Source: JAPKZH01 sp964537875 | GTDB taxonomy: Bacteria; Acidobacteriota; Aminicenantia; Aminicenantales; UBA4085 | Reading direction: 5' to 3' | NCBI GenBank assembly: GCA_964537875.1 | Contig: CAZIDN010000036.1 | Span: 1 to 37,606, forward strand | Length of the DNA stretch: 37,606 nucleotides | In this document: positions 8,424 through 17,523 of the stretch, in pieces | How positions within the stretch are numbered: the first letter of the stretch is position 1 | Layout of the letters: every line of letters starts with the position of its first letter | Position numbers and translations under genes: made by a program | The notes under the pieces: model-generated | What the model was told of the DNA's origin: nothing | What the model saw: only the letters and a program-made list of their open reading frames with translations | The model's database searches: none

Positions 8424-9137
8424 TTATTCCTTTATTCTATAGCCGGCCATTTTGATGCAGGCCAGGGCGCCGATCTTCATCGGCTCGATGAACGGAACGA
8501 AAATGTCTTTTGGCTCGAGGACAAGCGGAATTTCGGTACAGCCCGCAATGATAGCTTCGGCGCCGCGCTTGATGAGAATGCGGGCCATGGCGATGATGGT
8601 TTCTTTCGGCGCGCCTGTTGTGAACCCGGCCTTGATTCCTTTTTTCCCGAAAATCGCGTTCTGGATCCGCGTCTGCTCGTCTTGCCTGGGGGAGATGACC
8701 TCGATCCCGGCCTTTTCGAAAGTCTTGTGAAAAAGCTTCGAGGCGACGGTGCCGGAGCTGGCGACGAGGCCCGCCTTTTTGATTCCAGGAAAATATTTTT
8801 TAGTGTATCCCAGGCTCTCATCGAGGAGGTTGAGGAACGGAACTTTGGCCCGTGCCTGGAGTTTGGGCGTGTAATAATGGGCGGTGATGCAGGGCACGAC
8901 GATAAGACCGGCGCCGCCCTTTTCGAGAATGTTAATGCCTTCCAGCAGCAGGGGAAGCGGACTCTTGCCTTTATGGAGAATGGCATCGGTCCGCGGCGGG
9001 ATTTTTGGGTTGTTCCAGATCAGAATGGGGATATGTTCCTGGTCGCAGGCCGCTCCCGTTTTTTTTATGAGGAGTTGAAAAAAATATGCGGTCGCTTCGG
9101 GTCCCATCCCTCCCAATATCCCGATCGTTTTTTTCAT
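8424..9137 (-). CDS. Aspartate/glutamate racemase family protein
   Basis: A 237-residue member of the Asp/Glu/hydantoin racemase family. These are cofactor-independent enzymes that use two cysteines to invert the alpha carbon of acidic amino acids. The start is the Met of MKKTIGILGGMGPEATAYFF, with AAGG about eight bases upstream; an in-frame ATG 33 bases earlier has no SD. The two catalytic Cys lie in VPCITAHY (Cys83) and AGCTEIP (Cys200). The ILGGMGPEAT start is typical of the YgeA/RacX-like aspartate racemase branch. It sits between a P1 peptidase and an M49 peptidase on the same strand, so conversion of D-Asp/D-Glu released from peptides is a reasonable role. Murein D-Glu supply (MurI) is less likely, given the sequence type. 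Confidence 0.85.
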   Translation of the reverse strand: MKKTIGILGGMGPEATAYFFQLLIKKTGAACDQEHIPILIWNNPKIPPRTDAILHKGKSPLPLLLEGINILEKGGAGLIVVPCITAHYYTPKLQARAKVPFLNLLDESLGYTKKYFPGIKKAGLVASSGTVASKLFHKTFEKAGIEVISPRQDEQTRIQNAIFGKKGIKAGFTTGAPKETIIAMARILIKRGAEAIIAGCTEIPLVLEPKDIFVPFIEPMKIGALACIKMAGYRIKE

Positions 9138-9285
9138 CGCGGCGAACCTTTTAGGGATGCACAATACCAAATTCCCGATTTTCAGACATTGCCCATGGTC
9201 CTTTGGAAAAGTTTGTAAACAATATTATCTCACTATCCACTTTTATTTTAAGCAAAGAGGGACGTGGGTATCGGATCTCCATCAT

Positions 9286-10425
9286 TTATTTCATAAGAGA
9301 CTTAATTTTTTCCAGGGGCAGCGCCTGGGCGGTGCGGCCGTCCTTGCCTTTCATGGTCTTGGCTTTAAACAACGAGTTGAGGATGGCCTCCTCCGCGGCT
9401 TCGGCCGCCGCCAGAAACAGTTGGGACATCTGTTCGTTGCGCAGGAGTGTCACGGTCTGGGTCGGCCCGGAAGCCCGGTGCGGAATCCGGACGTCTTTGG
9501 CCGTGGAAAAGGCGATGGCATAATCGCCGCTCGAGCCCGAATAATATCCGCCGGTCCTGGCGATCCCGAGCAGGGCCCGTTTGGCCAGCCGCTTCAGGTT
9601 GCGGCTGTCGAGAGGCGCATCGGTCGCCACCACGACCATGCAGGAACCCTCCGAGACCGGGTCCAGAGCCTTGTCCCCTTCGAGCCCGCTCGTCATCGGC
9701 GGTTCGCCGGGCTTTCGATCGACGGGAATGCCGTTGATTTGAAAAACGCCGCCGTGGTTGGTCTGGACGAGGATGCCCACCGTAAAGCCGCCTCGCTGGG
9801 CGGCCAGCTTTCTCGAAGACGTCCCGATGCCGCCCTTATAGCTGTAGCAGATCGTGCCGGTGCCCGCGCCGACCGCGCCTTCTTCGACCGGACCGGCCTT
9901 GGCGTTCTTGATGGCTTCGAGGATATGGTCTTTTTTGACGTGCCGGCCCCGGATATCGTTCAACCAGCCGTCGTTGGTCTCCCCGACCACGGGATTGACG
10001 GACTCGACCTTCTCGTTCTGCGGCAGAGACAGGATGTAATCGATGACGGCGTCCGCCGCCGTCGGCACGCTCAATGTGTTCGTCAGGATGATCGGCGTTT
10101 CGAGGTTGCCGAGCTCTTCGATCTGGGTTGTGCCCGTGATTTTGCCGAAGCCGTTGGCGACATAGACCGCGGCCGGAACTTTTTCCTGAAAGATATTGCC
10201 CTCGTGGGGGAGGATGGCCGTCACGCCGGTCCGGATGCTATCGCCTTCGATGAGCGTCACATGGCCGACCTTGACCCCGGCCACGTCCGTGATGGCATTT
10301 AGCGGGCCGGGTTCGAGAATGCCCGTCTTGATCCCGAATTCCCTGAGGCGCGGCCGTTCCTGGGAGGAAAACGGGGCCGCGCCGAGGATAAAAGAAAAAA
10401 TGAAGCCTAAGGCAAAAACTTTCAT
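9286..10425 (-). CDS. P1/DmpA family (S58) aminopeptidase, exported
   Basis: A 379-residue N-terminal-nucleophile peptidase related to DmpA (L-aminopeptidase/D-esterase) and BapA beta-peptidases. Start at 10425: GGGGAA SD five bases upstream and a signal peptide (MKVFALGFIFSFILGAA). The family landmarks are in order: NAITDVAGVKVGHVTL, TGVTAILPH, VGETNDGWLNDI, GAVGAGTG with KGGIGTSSR (198-205), and EGSCMVVVATDAP. The expected self-cleavage falls between Gly260 and Ser261, making Ser261 the new N-terminal nucleophile. The family cleaves D-amino-acid amides, beta-peptides or L-dipeptides; the substrate here cannot be fixed. It is followed by an Asp/Glu racemase and an M49 peptidase on the same strand, 148 and 885 bases downstream respectively. 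An in-frame ATG at 10437 is an alternative start. Confidence 0.88.
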   Translation of the reverse strand: MKVFALGFIFSFILGAAPFSSQERPRLREFGIKTGILEPGPLNAITDVAGVKVGHVTLIEGDSIRTGVTAILPHEGNIFQEKVPAAVYVANGFGKITGTTQIEELGNLETPIILTNTLSVPTAADAVIDYILSLPQNEKVESVNPVVGETNDGWLNDIRGRHVKKDHILEAIKNAKAGPVEEGAVGAGTGTICYSYKGGIGTSSRKLAAQRGGFTVGILVQTNHGGVFQINGIPVDRKPGEPPMTSGLEGDKALDPVSEGSCMVVVATDAPLDSRNLKRLAKRALLGIARTGGYYSGSSGDYAIAFSTAKDVRIPHRASGPTQTVTLLRNEQMSQLFLAAAEAAEEAILNSLFKAKTMKGKDGRTAQALPLEKIKSLMK

Positions 10426-10630
10426 GCGGTTCCCCATAATCGATAAACGCTTGGAGGCAATAGATTCCTGAGCATGAGAGGATTTCAAAAAATATGATAC
10501 ACGGCCCCCCATAAAATCGCAAGCAAAGGGCTTAAACGTCTTCTATGATGATGTTATGCGACCATTATTTTAGCCCACCAATCTTTTCTCTTCCTTTCAT
10601 CGGATTAGCAGCCAATCTTCTTCGTTTATT

Positions 10631-10676
10631 TGATTTCAGAGAGGCATGGGGCGATCCCCACGCTTCTCTGAAATCA
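10631..10676. repeat. 21-bp stem hairpin between radical SAM and P1 peptidase genes
   Basis: TGATTTCAGAGA at 10631-10642 pairs with TCTCTGAAATCA at 10665-10676. The stem continues to 21 positions with two imperfect pairs around a CGAT loop. It lies 26 bases after the radical SAM stop on the minus strand. No T-run follows on that strand, so it is not a classical terminator. The 10426-10701 gap holds nothing else I can support. Confidence 0.6.
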
Positions 10677-10701
10677 CATTTTTGGATGCTTCCGCTTCTT
10701 C

Positions 10702-11655
10702 CTAAAACACGATCCGGAAGCGATCCCGCTTATCGAGGCGCGTCAGCCCCTCCCTTTGAGCGGCGTCCACGGCGTCCTCGAATTCTCTGGCCGTGATCCT
10801 TCGTCCCAGGAGAGAGCTCCAGGCAACATCGCCGCAGGGGTGATACTGGTCCATGATATTGACGTACGTTTTTTTAGAAATATTCAGGGCCAGGAACCTC
10901 ATCACGTCTTCTGTCCCGGCCAGCCCTCCCGGGAGGACGAGGTGCCGAACGAGAAGACCGCGCAGGGTGATGCCCCTCTCATCGAGGACGAGGTCTCCGA
11001 CCTGCCGGTGCATTTCCTTGATCGCCGTTTTTGCCGCCTGCGGATAGTCCGGGGCATGGCAGAATTCTTCGGCCGTCTCGTTTTGGCTGAACTTGAAATC
11101 GGGCATGTAGATGTCGATGATCCCCTCCAGGAGGCTCAAGGTTTCGAGCGCATCGTAGCCGCCGCTGTTATAGACGAGGGGAACGGAAAGCCCGGCTTCG
11201 ATGGCCGGAGGGAGCGATTTGAGAATCTGGGGGACGTAATGGGACGGGCTGACGAAGTTGATATTGTGGCAGCCGAGGTTTTGGAGCTCGACCATCATCC
11301 CGGCCAGCCTTTTGTAGGAAACCTTCTGTCCTTCGCCGAGATGGCTGATCGAATAGTTCTGGCAGAAAGAGCACCGGAGGTTGCAGTGGGCGAGGAAGAT
11401 CGTCCCCGACCCGTGCCGGCCGACCAGAGGACTTTCCTCGCCGAAATGGGGGCTGTACGATGAGACCGTGGGCTCGAGGCCGGCCTCGCAGACACCTTTT
11501 TCTCCCTTAAGGCGGTTGATGTTGCAACGCCGCGGGCAGACCGTGCAGCTTTCGAGGATTTGAAAAGCCTTTTCGATCTTATCTTGAAGCAAGCCCCGCC
11601 GGTAGGTGTCGAGGTAAGCCGCTCCAAATTTTTGGGCGGGATCTTTTTCAGCCAT
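10702..11655 (-). CDS. Radical SAM protein, PflX-like (COG1313 type)
   Basis: A 317-residue radical SAM protein of the type annotated as putative pyruvate-formate-lyase activating enzyme (PflX). The [4Fe-4S]/SAM motif CNLRCSFC is at residues 91-98. An N-terminal Cys cluster (Cys37, Cys40, Cys44, Cys56 in CTVCPRRC...GVC) could hold a second cluster or zinc. Further family features are GTIFLAHCNL, NINFVSPSHY, YNSGGYDALE, DIYMPDFKF and HLVLPGGLAGT. No formate lyase or glycyl-radical enzyme is nearby, so the partner is unknown. There is no SD; an extended -10 (TGATATAAT) lies 14 bases before the ATG, so the mRNA is nearly leaderless. Divergent from pgeF. Confidence 0.85.
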   Translation of the reverse strand: MAEKDPAQKFGAAYLDTYRRGLLQDKIEKAFQILESCTVCPRRCNINRLKGEKGVCEAGLEPTVSSYSPHFGEESPLVGRHGSGTIFLAHCNLRCSFCQNYSISHLGEGQKVSYKRLAGMMVELQNLGCHNINFVSPSHYVPQILKSLPPAIEAGLSVPLVYNSGGYDALETLSLLEGIIDIYMPDFKFSQNETAEEFCHAPDYPQAAKTAIKEMHRQVGDLVLDERGITLRGLLVRHLVLPGGLAGTEDVMRFLALNISKKTYVNIMDQYHPCGDVAWSSLLGRRITAREFEDAVDAAQREGLTRLDKRDRFRIVF

Positions 11656-11669
11656 CGATTTTAGACCAA

Positions 11670-11678
11670 ATTATATCA
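11670..11678 (-). promoter_or_regulatory. Extended -10 promoter element of the radical SAM gene
   Basis: On the minus strand TGATATAAT forms a TGn extended -10. The -35 region is weak. The predicted start lies about 7 bases before the ATG at 11655. Confidence 0.45.
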
Positions 11679-11748
11679 CGAATAAATTTATGAATGTCGT
11701 CTCATCCCTTTTCAAAGCTCTTCGGATTATGCTATATCAGCTACGAAG

Positions 11749-12474
11749 ATGCGCGCGGCCGACGTCGAGAAATACCTGACGGTCCCGAGGTTCGACAGAA
11801 TCCCCTGGCTCATCCACGGTTTCGGAACGAGGTTCTGGCGGCTCCGGGATTTTCGGAGCCGTCCAGAGTGGCGAAATTTCAAGATGTTCTGGCTGGACCA
11901 GGTCCATTCTCATGAGATGCATTTTATCGATGCTCTTCCCGACCGGCGGCGGAAAGGGGACGCCCTGGCGACGCGGCTGCCCGGAATTTTTCTGATCATC
12001 AAAACCGCGGACTGCCTTCCCCTTTTTCTTGTCGATGAGTCACGGCGCGTCGTCGCCGCCGTTCACTCGGGCTGGAGGGGCACTCAAAAGCGGATCGCCG
12101 AGCATGCCGTCCGGGCATTACAAGCTCGTTACGGTTGTCGGCCTTCCTCTCTCCTGGCCGCGCTCGGCCCCTGCATCGGTCCGGAATGCTACGAAGTGGG
12201 GGAGGATGTGCGGCGGGAATTCGGAGCCGCGGGACTTCCCCTCGATATGCTCCGGCCTCATCCTGAGCTCCGGGAAAAATATCTTTTGGATCTCGTTTCC
12301 GCCAACCGCCGGCAATTGGAGAGTCAAGGCTTGAAGGAAAAAAATATTTTCCCGGTCAGGATCTGCACTCATTGCGACCGCCGCCTCTTGTCCTACCGGC
12401 GCGACCGCAACAAGACCGCCCGACTGTTCAATTTCATCGGGGTCAAAGCTACACATTTGACAAATATTGAATAA
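11749..12474 (+). CDS. pgeF: Laccase-domain purine nucleoside phosphorylase (YfiH/PgeF family)
   Basis: A 241-residue member of the YfiH/YlmD multicopper-oxidase-like family. Characterised members cleave purine nucleosides with phosphate or deaminate adenosine, and E. coli PgeF is linked to peptidoglycan fidelity. The zinc ligands are visible: His53 in DQVHSH, Cys89 in TADCLP and His106 in HSGWRGT. GPCIGPECYEVGEDV and SYRRDRNKTARL are also typical. No SD is seen; a TATATC lies 10 bases before the ATG, so the mRNA may be close to leaderless. The natural protein seems to end near FNFIG: the last 11 residues (GVKATHLTNIE) and the stop codon are encoded inside a palindromic repeat that begins at 12438. 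Confidence 0.85.
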   Translation: MRAADVEKYLTVPRFDRIPWLIHGFGTRFWRLRDFRSRPEWRNFKMFWLDQVHSHEMHFIDALPDRRRKGDALATRLPGIFLIIKTADCLPLFLVDESRRVVAAVHSGWRGTQKRIAEHAVRALQARYGCRPSSLLAALGPCIGPECYEVGEDVRREFGAAGLPLDMLRPHPELREKYLLDLVSANRRQLESQGLKEKNIFPVRICTHCDRRLLSYRRDRNKTARLFNFIGVKATHLTNIE

Positions 12475-12540
12475 AAAGAGACTGCATGCTGAAGGTTCAG
12501 GCGGAAGCTTTATTTTGTCAGATGTGTAGCTTTGACCCCG
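12438..12540. repeat. GGGGTCA-ended palindromic element, copy 2, inserted in the pgeF 3' end
   Basis: Left arm 12438-12464 (CGGGGTCAAAGCTACACATT...) and right arm 12513-12540 are reverse complements with one mismatch in the first 26 positions. The centre is about 48 bases. The left arm is translated as the end of pgeF and provides its TAA stop at 12472-12474. Confidence 0.85.
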
Positions 12541-12608
12541 TTTTATGGATTTGTCAAGGGGTCGGGTGAGCCCCCACTCAAAAAATGGATGCCGCTCTGA
12601 CGGGGGTG

Positions 12609-12637
12609 TTGAAAATGTTCTTGGCTTTCATTAAGAT
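12609..12637 (+). promoter_or_regulatory. Candidate sigma-70 promoter of the purC operon
   Basis: TTGAAA at 12609-12614 and TAAGAT at 12632-12637 are 17 bases apart, 38 bases before the purC ATG. Confidence 0.4.
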
Positions 12638-12674
12638 AAGGACGCTTCCAAAATCCCAAAGGCCTTGGTGACAC

Positions 12675-13565
12675 ATGAAACAAGCATTTTCGGACATTCT
12701 TATTCCCGAATTAACCCTTTTTAAAAAAGGAAAAGTCCGGAACGTATTTGAATTAGAGGACAAACTCCTCGTCGTCGCCACCGACCGCATTTCGGCCTTT
12801 GACTTCATCCTTCCGTCGCTCATCCCGGATAAAGGAAAAATCCTCACTCAGCTGTCGTACTTCTGGTTCGATTACACCCAGCTGGTCTGTCCCAATCATG
12901 TCATCACCGCCGACGTCAACAAGTTTCCGCCCGTCCTTCAAAAATACCGGGAGATGCTGGACAAGCGGACGATGCTGGTCAAGAAGACGAGCGTCGTTCC
13001 CGTGGAATGCGTCGTCCGAGGCTACCTATCCGGTTCCGGATGGAAGGAATATAATACGACCGGAAAAACGAGCGGGGTCAAGCTCCCGGTCGGCCTCAAG
13101 GAATCGGACCGGCTGGAGGATCCGATCTTCACGCCCTCGACAAAGGCCGAATCCGGACATGACCTCAACATCTCCTTCAAAGGCATGCAGAAGCTCGTCG
13201 GGGCTTCGCTGGCCACAAAAATCAAGAAAGTCAGCCTCGCCCTTTATCAGAAAGCATCCCTTCATGCCCTGTCCCGGGGGATCATCATCGCGGATACGAA
13301 GTTCGAATTCGGCCTGGACAAGGATGACCTGATCCTGGTCGACGAGATTTTCACGCCCGATTCCTCCCGGTTCTGGCCGCTGGCCACGTATGCGCCCGGG
13401 AAAGGGCAGCCGAGCCTGGACAAGCAGTTTGTCCGGGATTACCTCGAAAGCACGAGCTGGGACAAACAGTCGCCGCCGCCGCCCCTTCCCGAGGACATCA
13501 TCCAAAAAACCTCCGAAAAGTATTTTGAGATCTACCGGCTTCTGACCGGAAAAAATGAGCTTTGA
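12675..13565 (+). CDS. purC: Phosphoribosylaminoimidazole-succinocarboxamide (SAICAR) synthase
   Basis: A 296-residue cytoplasmic enzyme of de novo purine synthesis that joins CAIR and aspartate with ATP to give SAICAR. It is the longer, yeast Ade1-like form of the family (about 300 residues rather than about 240). Visible landmarks are KGKVRNVFELEDKLLVVATD at the start, DRISAFDFILPSLIPDKGKI, LSYFWFDYT, VPVECVVRGYLSGSGWKEY, FTPSTKAESGHD, IIIADTKFEFG and LVDEIFTPDSSRFW. First gene of a tight run: its TGA overlaps the ATG of the next gene by one base. The start has only a weak GGTGA SD. No other purine genes are in the window. Confidence 0.97.
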   Translation: MKQAFSDILIPELTLFKKGKVRNVFELEDKLLVVATDRISAFDFILPSLIPDKGKILTQLSYFWFDYTQLVCPNHVITADVNKFPPVLQKYREMLDKRTMLVKKTSVVPVECVVRGYLSGSGWKEYNTTGKTSGVKLPVGLKESDRLEDPIFTPSTKAESGHDLNISFKGMQKLVGASLATKIKKVSLALYQKASLHALSRGIIIADTKFEFGLDKDDLILVDEIFTPDSSRFWPLATYAPGKGQPSLDKQFVRDYLESTSWDKQSPPPPLPEDIIQKTSEKYFEIYRLLTGKNEL

Positions 13566-14455
13566 TGAGAAACGGTTTCGTCGACCTCCATATCCATTCC
13601 AACAAAAGCAGCGACGGCGATTTCTCTCCGCTCCACATTGTCCGGCTGGCCAAGGACAACGGGTTTACGGCGATCTCCATCGCCGACCACGATACGGCGG
13701 CTGCCTATCCGGAAGCCCTGGAGGTCGGCAACGGCTCGGGCGTCGAAGTCATCCCGAGCATGGAAGTCACGACGCTTTTCAACGGCCGAGAGTTTCATCT
13801 CCTGCTCCCCTTCCTGAATTGGGAAAAAGAGGTTGTCCGGAGGATCATGACCCGCGTCTCGGAGAGCCGGCTCGAGGAGGCTCAGGAGCGCGTGGACAAG
13901 CTTCGCAAGCTGGGGTTTGACCTGACCTGGCCGGAAGTGATCCGGGCGTCCAAAGGCCTGCCGCCCCTCGGCGTGACCATCGCCCAAATTTTGTTCGATA
14001 AGCCGGAATCGAAAAACAACCCGGCTCTCGCGGAATATTTGGAAGCGGCCAACCGTCCCTTGGCGCCTTACCTTTTTTATAGAGATTATTTCATGGAAGA
14101 CAAACCGGCCTTTGTTCCCAAACGACATATTTCTCTTTTAGAAGTTTTGGACCTGGCCCCTGAGGCGGAAGCTGTGCCCGTCCTCGCCCATCCGGGGGCC
14201 TATTTCGAGAATGCGACCAAAGAGGACCTGGTTCAATTGAAAGAGAGGGGCTTGGCGGGGCTCGAAGTCTTCACGTCCTACCACAAGCCGGAGCAGACCA
14301 GGTTCTATGCCGAGGTGGCGAAAGAGCTTGACCTTGTCCCGACGCCCGGGTCGGATTTTCATGGCCGGATCAAGCCTCATGTCACCTTCGGGCTCATCAG
14401 AGACGGGCATTACGGGATGGTGGAGGAGCTTCAAAAAAGGAGGGGAGGATCATGA
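13565..14455 (+). CDS. PHP-domain phosphoesterase
   Basis: A 296-residue protein of the PHP (polymerase and histidinol phosphatase) family, TrpH/RNase AM-like. Metal ligands are visible: DLHIHS (Asp7, His9, His11), ADHDT (Asp41, His42), Glu67 in SMEVT, the AHPGAY histidine and GSDFHG near the C-terminus. TrpH-type members hydrolyse 3',5'-bisphosphonucleotides or trim RNA 5' ends; the substrate here is unproven. The ATG at 13565 overlaps the purC stop (TGATG), implying coupled translation, and the gene overlaps cvpA by four bases. A TTG at 13562 is a less likely start. Confidence 0.88.
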   Translation: MRNGFVDLHIHSNKSSDGDFSPLHIVRLAKDNGFTAISIADHDTAAAYPEALEVGNGSGVEVIPSMEVTTLFNGREFHLLLPFLNWEKEVVRRIMTRVSESRLEEAQERVDKLRKLGFDLTWPEVIRASKGLPPLGVTIAQILFDKPESKNNPALAEYLEAANRPLAPYLFYRDYFMEDKPAFVPKRHISLLEVLDLAPEAEAVPVLAHPGAYFENATKEDLVQLKERGLAGLEVFTSYHKPEQTRFYAEVAKELDLVPTPGSDFHGRIKPHVTFGLIRDGHYGMVEELQKRRGGS

Positions 14456-14985
14456 TCGGCTGGCTGGATATCGTCTTGGCGGTCATTTTATTGGTCACGG
14501 TCATTATGGGCTTGGTCCGCGGGTTGATCAAGGAGGTGATCGGCATCGTTGCCATCATCGTCGGGTTCGTCCTGGCGGCCCGCTATTACAACACTTTCGC
14601 CGACCTCATAGGACGCCTGATCCACCAGCCCAGCCTGGCCAAGTTTTTAGGCTTTATCATTTTATTTTTGATCGTGATCGGCGTCGGATCGCTGATCGCG
14701 TTCCTTCTGTCCAAGCTCATGAAAGGGCCCTTGAAATTCATCAACCATCTTTTAGGCGGCCTCATCGGTTTTTTCGAAGGCGTTCTCATCTGCGGTGTGT
14801 TTGTCTTTGCCCTCCTGGTGTTTCCTCTCAATAAACAGGCATTGCTCAACTCGCGGCTGGCGCCGTATTGCTACGGACTGACGAAGGCGATGATTCATCT
14901 CATTCCCCAGGAGCTGAAGGATCAATTCAAGGCAGCCTACCAGGACGTCGTGAAAGGCGGGACGAAAGATGGACAAAAAATTTGA
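14452..14985 (+). CDS. cvpA: CvpA family inner-membrane protein
   Basis: A 177-residue protein with four hydrophobic segments at about residues 1-24, 28-45, 64-86 and 98-125. It begins with the family-typical WLDIVLAVILLVTVIMGLVR followed by GLIKEVIGIVAII. CvpA proteins are linked to colicin V production and envelope stress, without a settled biochemical role. The start overlaps the PHP gene stop (ATGA). The C-terminal 17 bases overlap the following HTH gene. Placement after a purine gene recalls the purF-cvpA neighbourhood of other bacteria. Confidence 0.85.
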   Translation: MIGWLDIVLAVILLVTVIMGLVRGLIKEVIGIVAIIVGFVLAARYYNTFADLIGRLIHQPSLAKFLGFIILFLIVIGVGSLIAFLLSKLMKGPLKFINHLLGGLIGFFEGVLICGVFVFALLVFPLNKQALLNSRLAPYCYGLTKAMIHLIPQELKDQFKAAYQDVVKGGTKDGQKI

Positions 14986-15205
14986 TGACCTGAACATCCA
15001 TCAAAAAATGGAGCACCTGATCAAGGACATGGTGGAAAAGGAGATCCGCTTCCGGGATGCCCTCCGGGAATTCGAAAAGATCTACATCGAGATAGCCGCG
15101 AAAAAATATAAGGGAAACATGACGAAAATGGCCAGGGCCCTCGGAATTCACCGTAATACGCTCCATAATCGGGCGAAAACGCTGAAAATAAAGAAATTAA
15201 AGTAA
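14969..15205 (+). CDS. Stand-alone Fis-type helix-turn-helix protein
   Basis: A 78-residue protein. The N-terminal half is predicted helical (KMEHLIKDMVEKEIRFRDAL). The C-terminal half is a Fis/HTH_8 DNA-binding motif (YKGNMTKMARALGIHRNTLH then NRAKTLKI) like the output domain of NtrC-type sigma-54 activators, but without receiver or AAA+ parts. It may bind DNA as a dimer. It starts inside the 3' end of cvpA (17-base overlap), so it is probably translationally coupled, and it directly precedes the groESL promoter region. Its targets are unknown. Confidence 0.8.
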   Translation: MDKKFDDLNIHQKMEHLIKDMVEKEIRFRDALREFEKIYIEIAAKKYKGNMTKMARALGIHRNTLHNRAKTLKIKKLK

Positions 15206-15216
15206 TAATTGCCTTT

Positions 15217-15243
15217 TTAGCAATTAAGTCTAAAGACTGCTAA
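15217..15243 (+). promoter_or_regulatory. CIRCE-like operator 1 upstream of groES
   Basis: TTAGCAATT, nine bases, GACTGCTAA: the layout of the HrcA operator (consensus TTAGCACTC-N9-GAGTGCTAA) with the outer TTAGCA/TGCTAA kept. It lies 17 bases upstream of the -35 box. Confidence 0.65.
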
Positions 15244-15259
15244 TTTTGCAACTTTTTTC

Positions 15260-15288
15260 TTGACAAGCCCTTTGTTTTTCCTTATAAT
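15260..15288 (+). promoter_or_regulatory. Consensus sigma-70 promoter of groESL
   Basis: TTGACA (15260-15265), a 17-base spacer and TATAAT (15283-15288): a perfect consensus. CIRCE-like operators lie on both sides, the downstream one touching the -10. Confidence 0.85.
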
Positions 15289-15314
15289 TAGCACTTAGTT
15301 ATTTAGTCTGCTAA
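15288..15314 (+). promoter_or_regulatory. CIRCE-like operator 2 at the groESL transcription start
   Basis: TTAGCACTT, nine bases, GTCTGCTAA. It begins on the last base of the -10 box and would cover the transcription start, the usual position for HrcA repression that is lifted on heat shock. No hrcA gene is in the window. Confidence 0.75.
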
Positions 15315-15339
15315 ACAAATCAAAATTAGGAGGTTTTTA

Positions 15340-15627
15340 ATGAAGATTTCCCCTTTATACGACCGAGTTCTTCTGAAAAGAATAGAAGAACAGGAAGTTC
15401 GGAAGAGCGGAATTATCATCCCCGACACGGCCAAGGAAAAACCCCAGGAAGCCGAAGTGATCGCTGTGGGCAAAGGCAAAATGACCGATGAAGGGAAGGT
15501 GATTCCCCTCGAAGTCAAAAAGGGCGACAAGGTCTTGATCGGCAAGTACAGCGGAACGGAAGTGACCGTCGACGGCGTCGAGCACGTCATTCTCCGCGAA
15601 GAAGAAATTCTGGCCAAACTCAGTTGA
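15340..15627 (+). CDS. groES: Co-chaperonin GroES
   Basis: The 95-residue Hsp10 lid of the GroEL chaperonin. It forms a heptameric cap that closes the folding chamber. The sequence is typical: ISPLYDRVLLKRIEEQEVRK, mobile loop SGIIIPDTAKEKPQE, roof and core GDKVLIGKYSGTEVTVDG, end HVILREEEILAKL. The SD AGGAGG lies six bases before the ATG. First gene of the groES-groEL operon, 20 bases before groEL. Confidence 0.98.
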   Translation: MKISPLYDRVLLKRIEEQEVRKSGIIIPDTAKEKPQEAEVIAVGKGKMTDEGKVIPLEVKKGDKVLIGKYSGTEVTVDGVEHVILREEEILAKLS

Positions 15628-15647
15628 TCCGCTAATAAGGAGGAACA

Positions 15648-17267
<1,620 letters not shown>

Positions 17268-17269
17268 GT

Positions 17270-17398
17270 GTCATCGCGAGGAGCGGAGCGACGTGGCGAA
17301 CTGACACGAAGGGCATTCCGAGCGAAGCGAGGAATCTCCGCTTACATCGCAAGAGACTTGAGAGGAGATTGCCACGGCACAAAGTGCCTCGCGATGAC
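17270..17398. repeat. Dispersed palindromic repeat in the groEL 3' region
   Basis: GTCATCGCGAGG (17270-17281) is perfectly inverted at 17387-17398. Inside, ATTCCGAGCGAAGCGAGGAAT and AATCTCC/GGAGATT form further hairpins. Sequences of the type GTCATTCCGAGCGAAGCGAGGAATCT are common intergenic repeats in many bacterial genomes (from memory). A related half-unit may lie at 29167-29194. No coding capacity. Confidence 0.7.
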
Positions 17399-17410
17399 AG
17401 CGTGAACTTT

Positions 17411-17445
17411 AAAAGGGACGGTCTGCGGACCGTCCCTTTTTTTTT
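17411..17445 (+). terminator. Rho-independent terminator of groESL
   Basis: The 13-bp perfect stem AAAAGGGACGGTC/GACCGTCCCTTTT has a TGCG loop and runs into nine or more T residues. Confidence 0.9.
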
Positions 17446-17523
17446 ACCTGAAACCCTATAAACGCTCTGGATGGGTGGCGCGGAGCATGGCAGTCGTTTC
17501 TCTTTTGTGTTATATTTTTCCCA

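Noticed and set aside
13070..13085. GCGGGGTCAAGCTCC inside purC as another GGGGTCA repeat
   Set aside because: It is in conserved coding sequence and has no inverted partner nearby.
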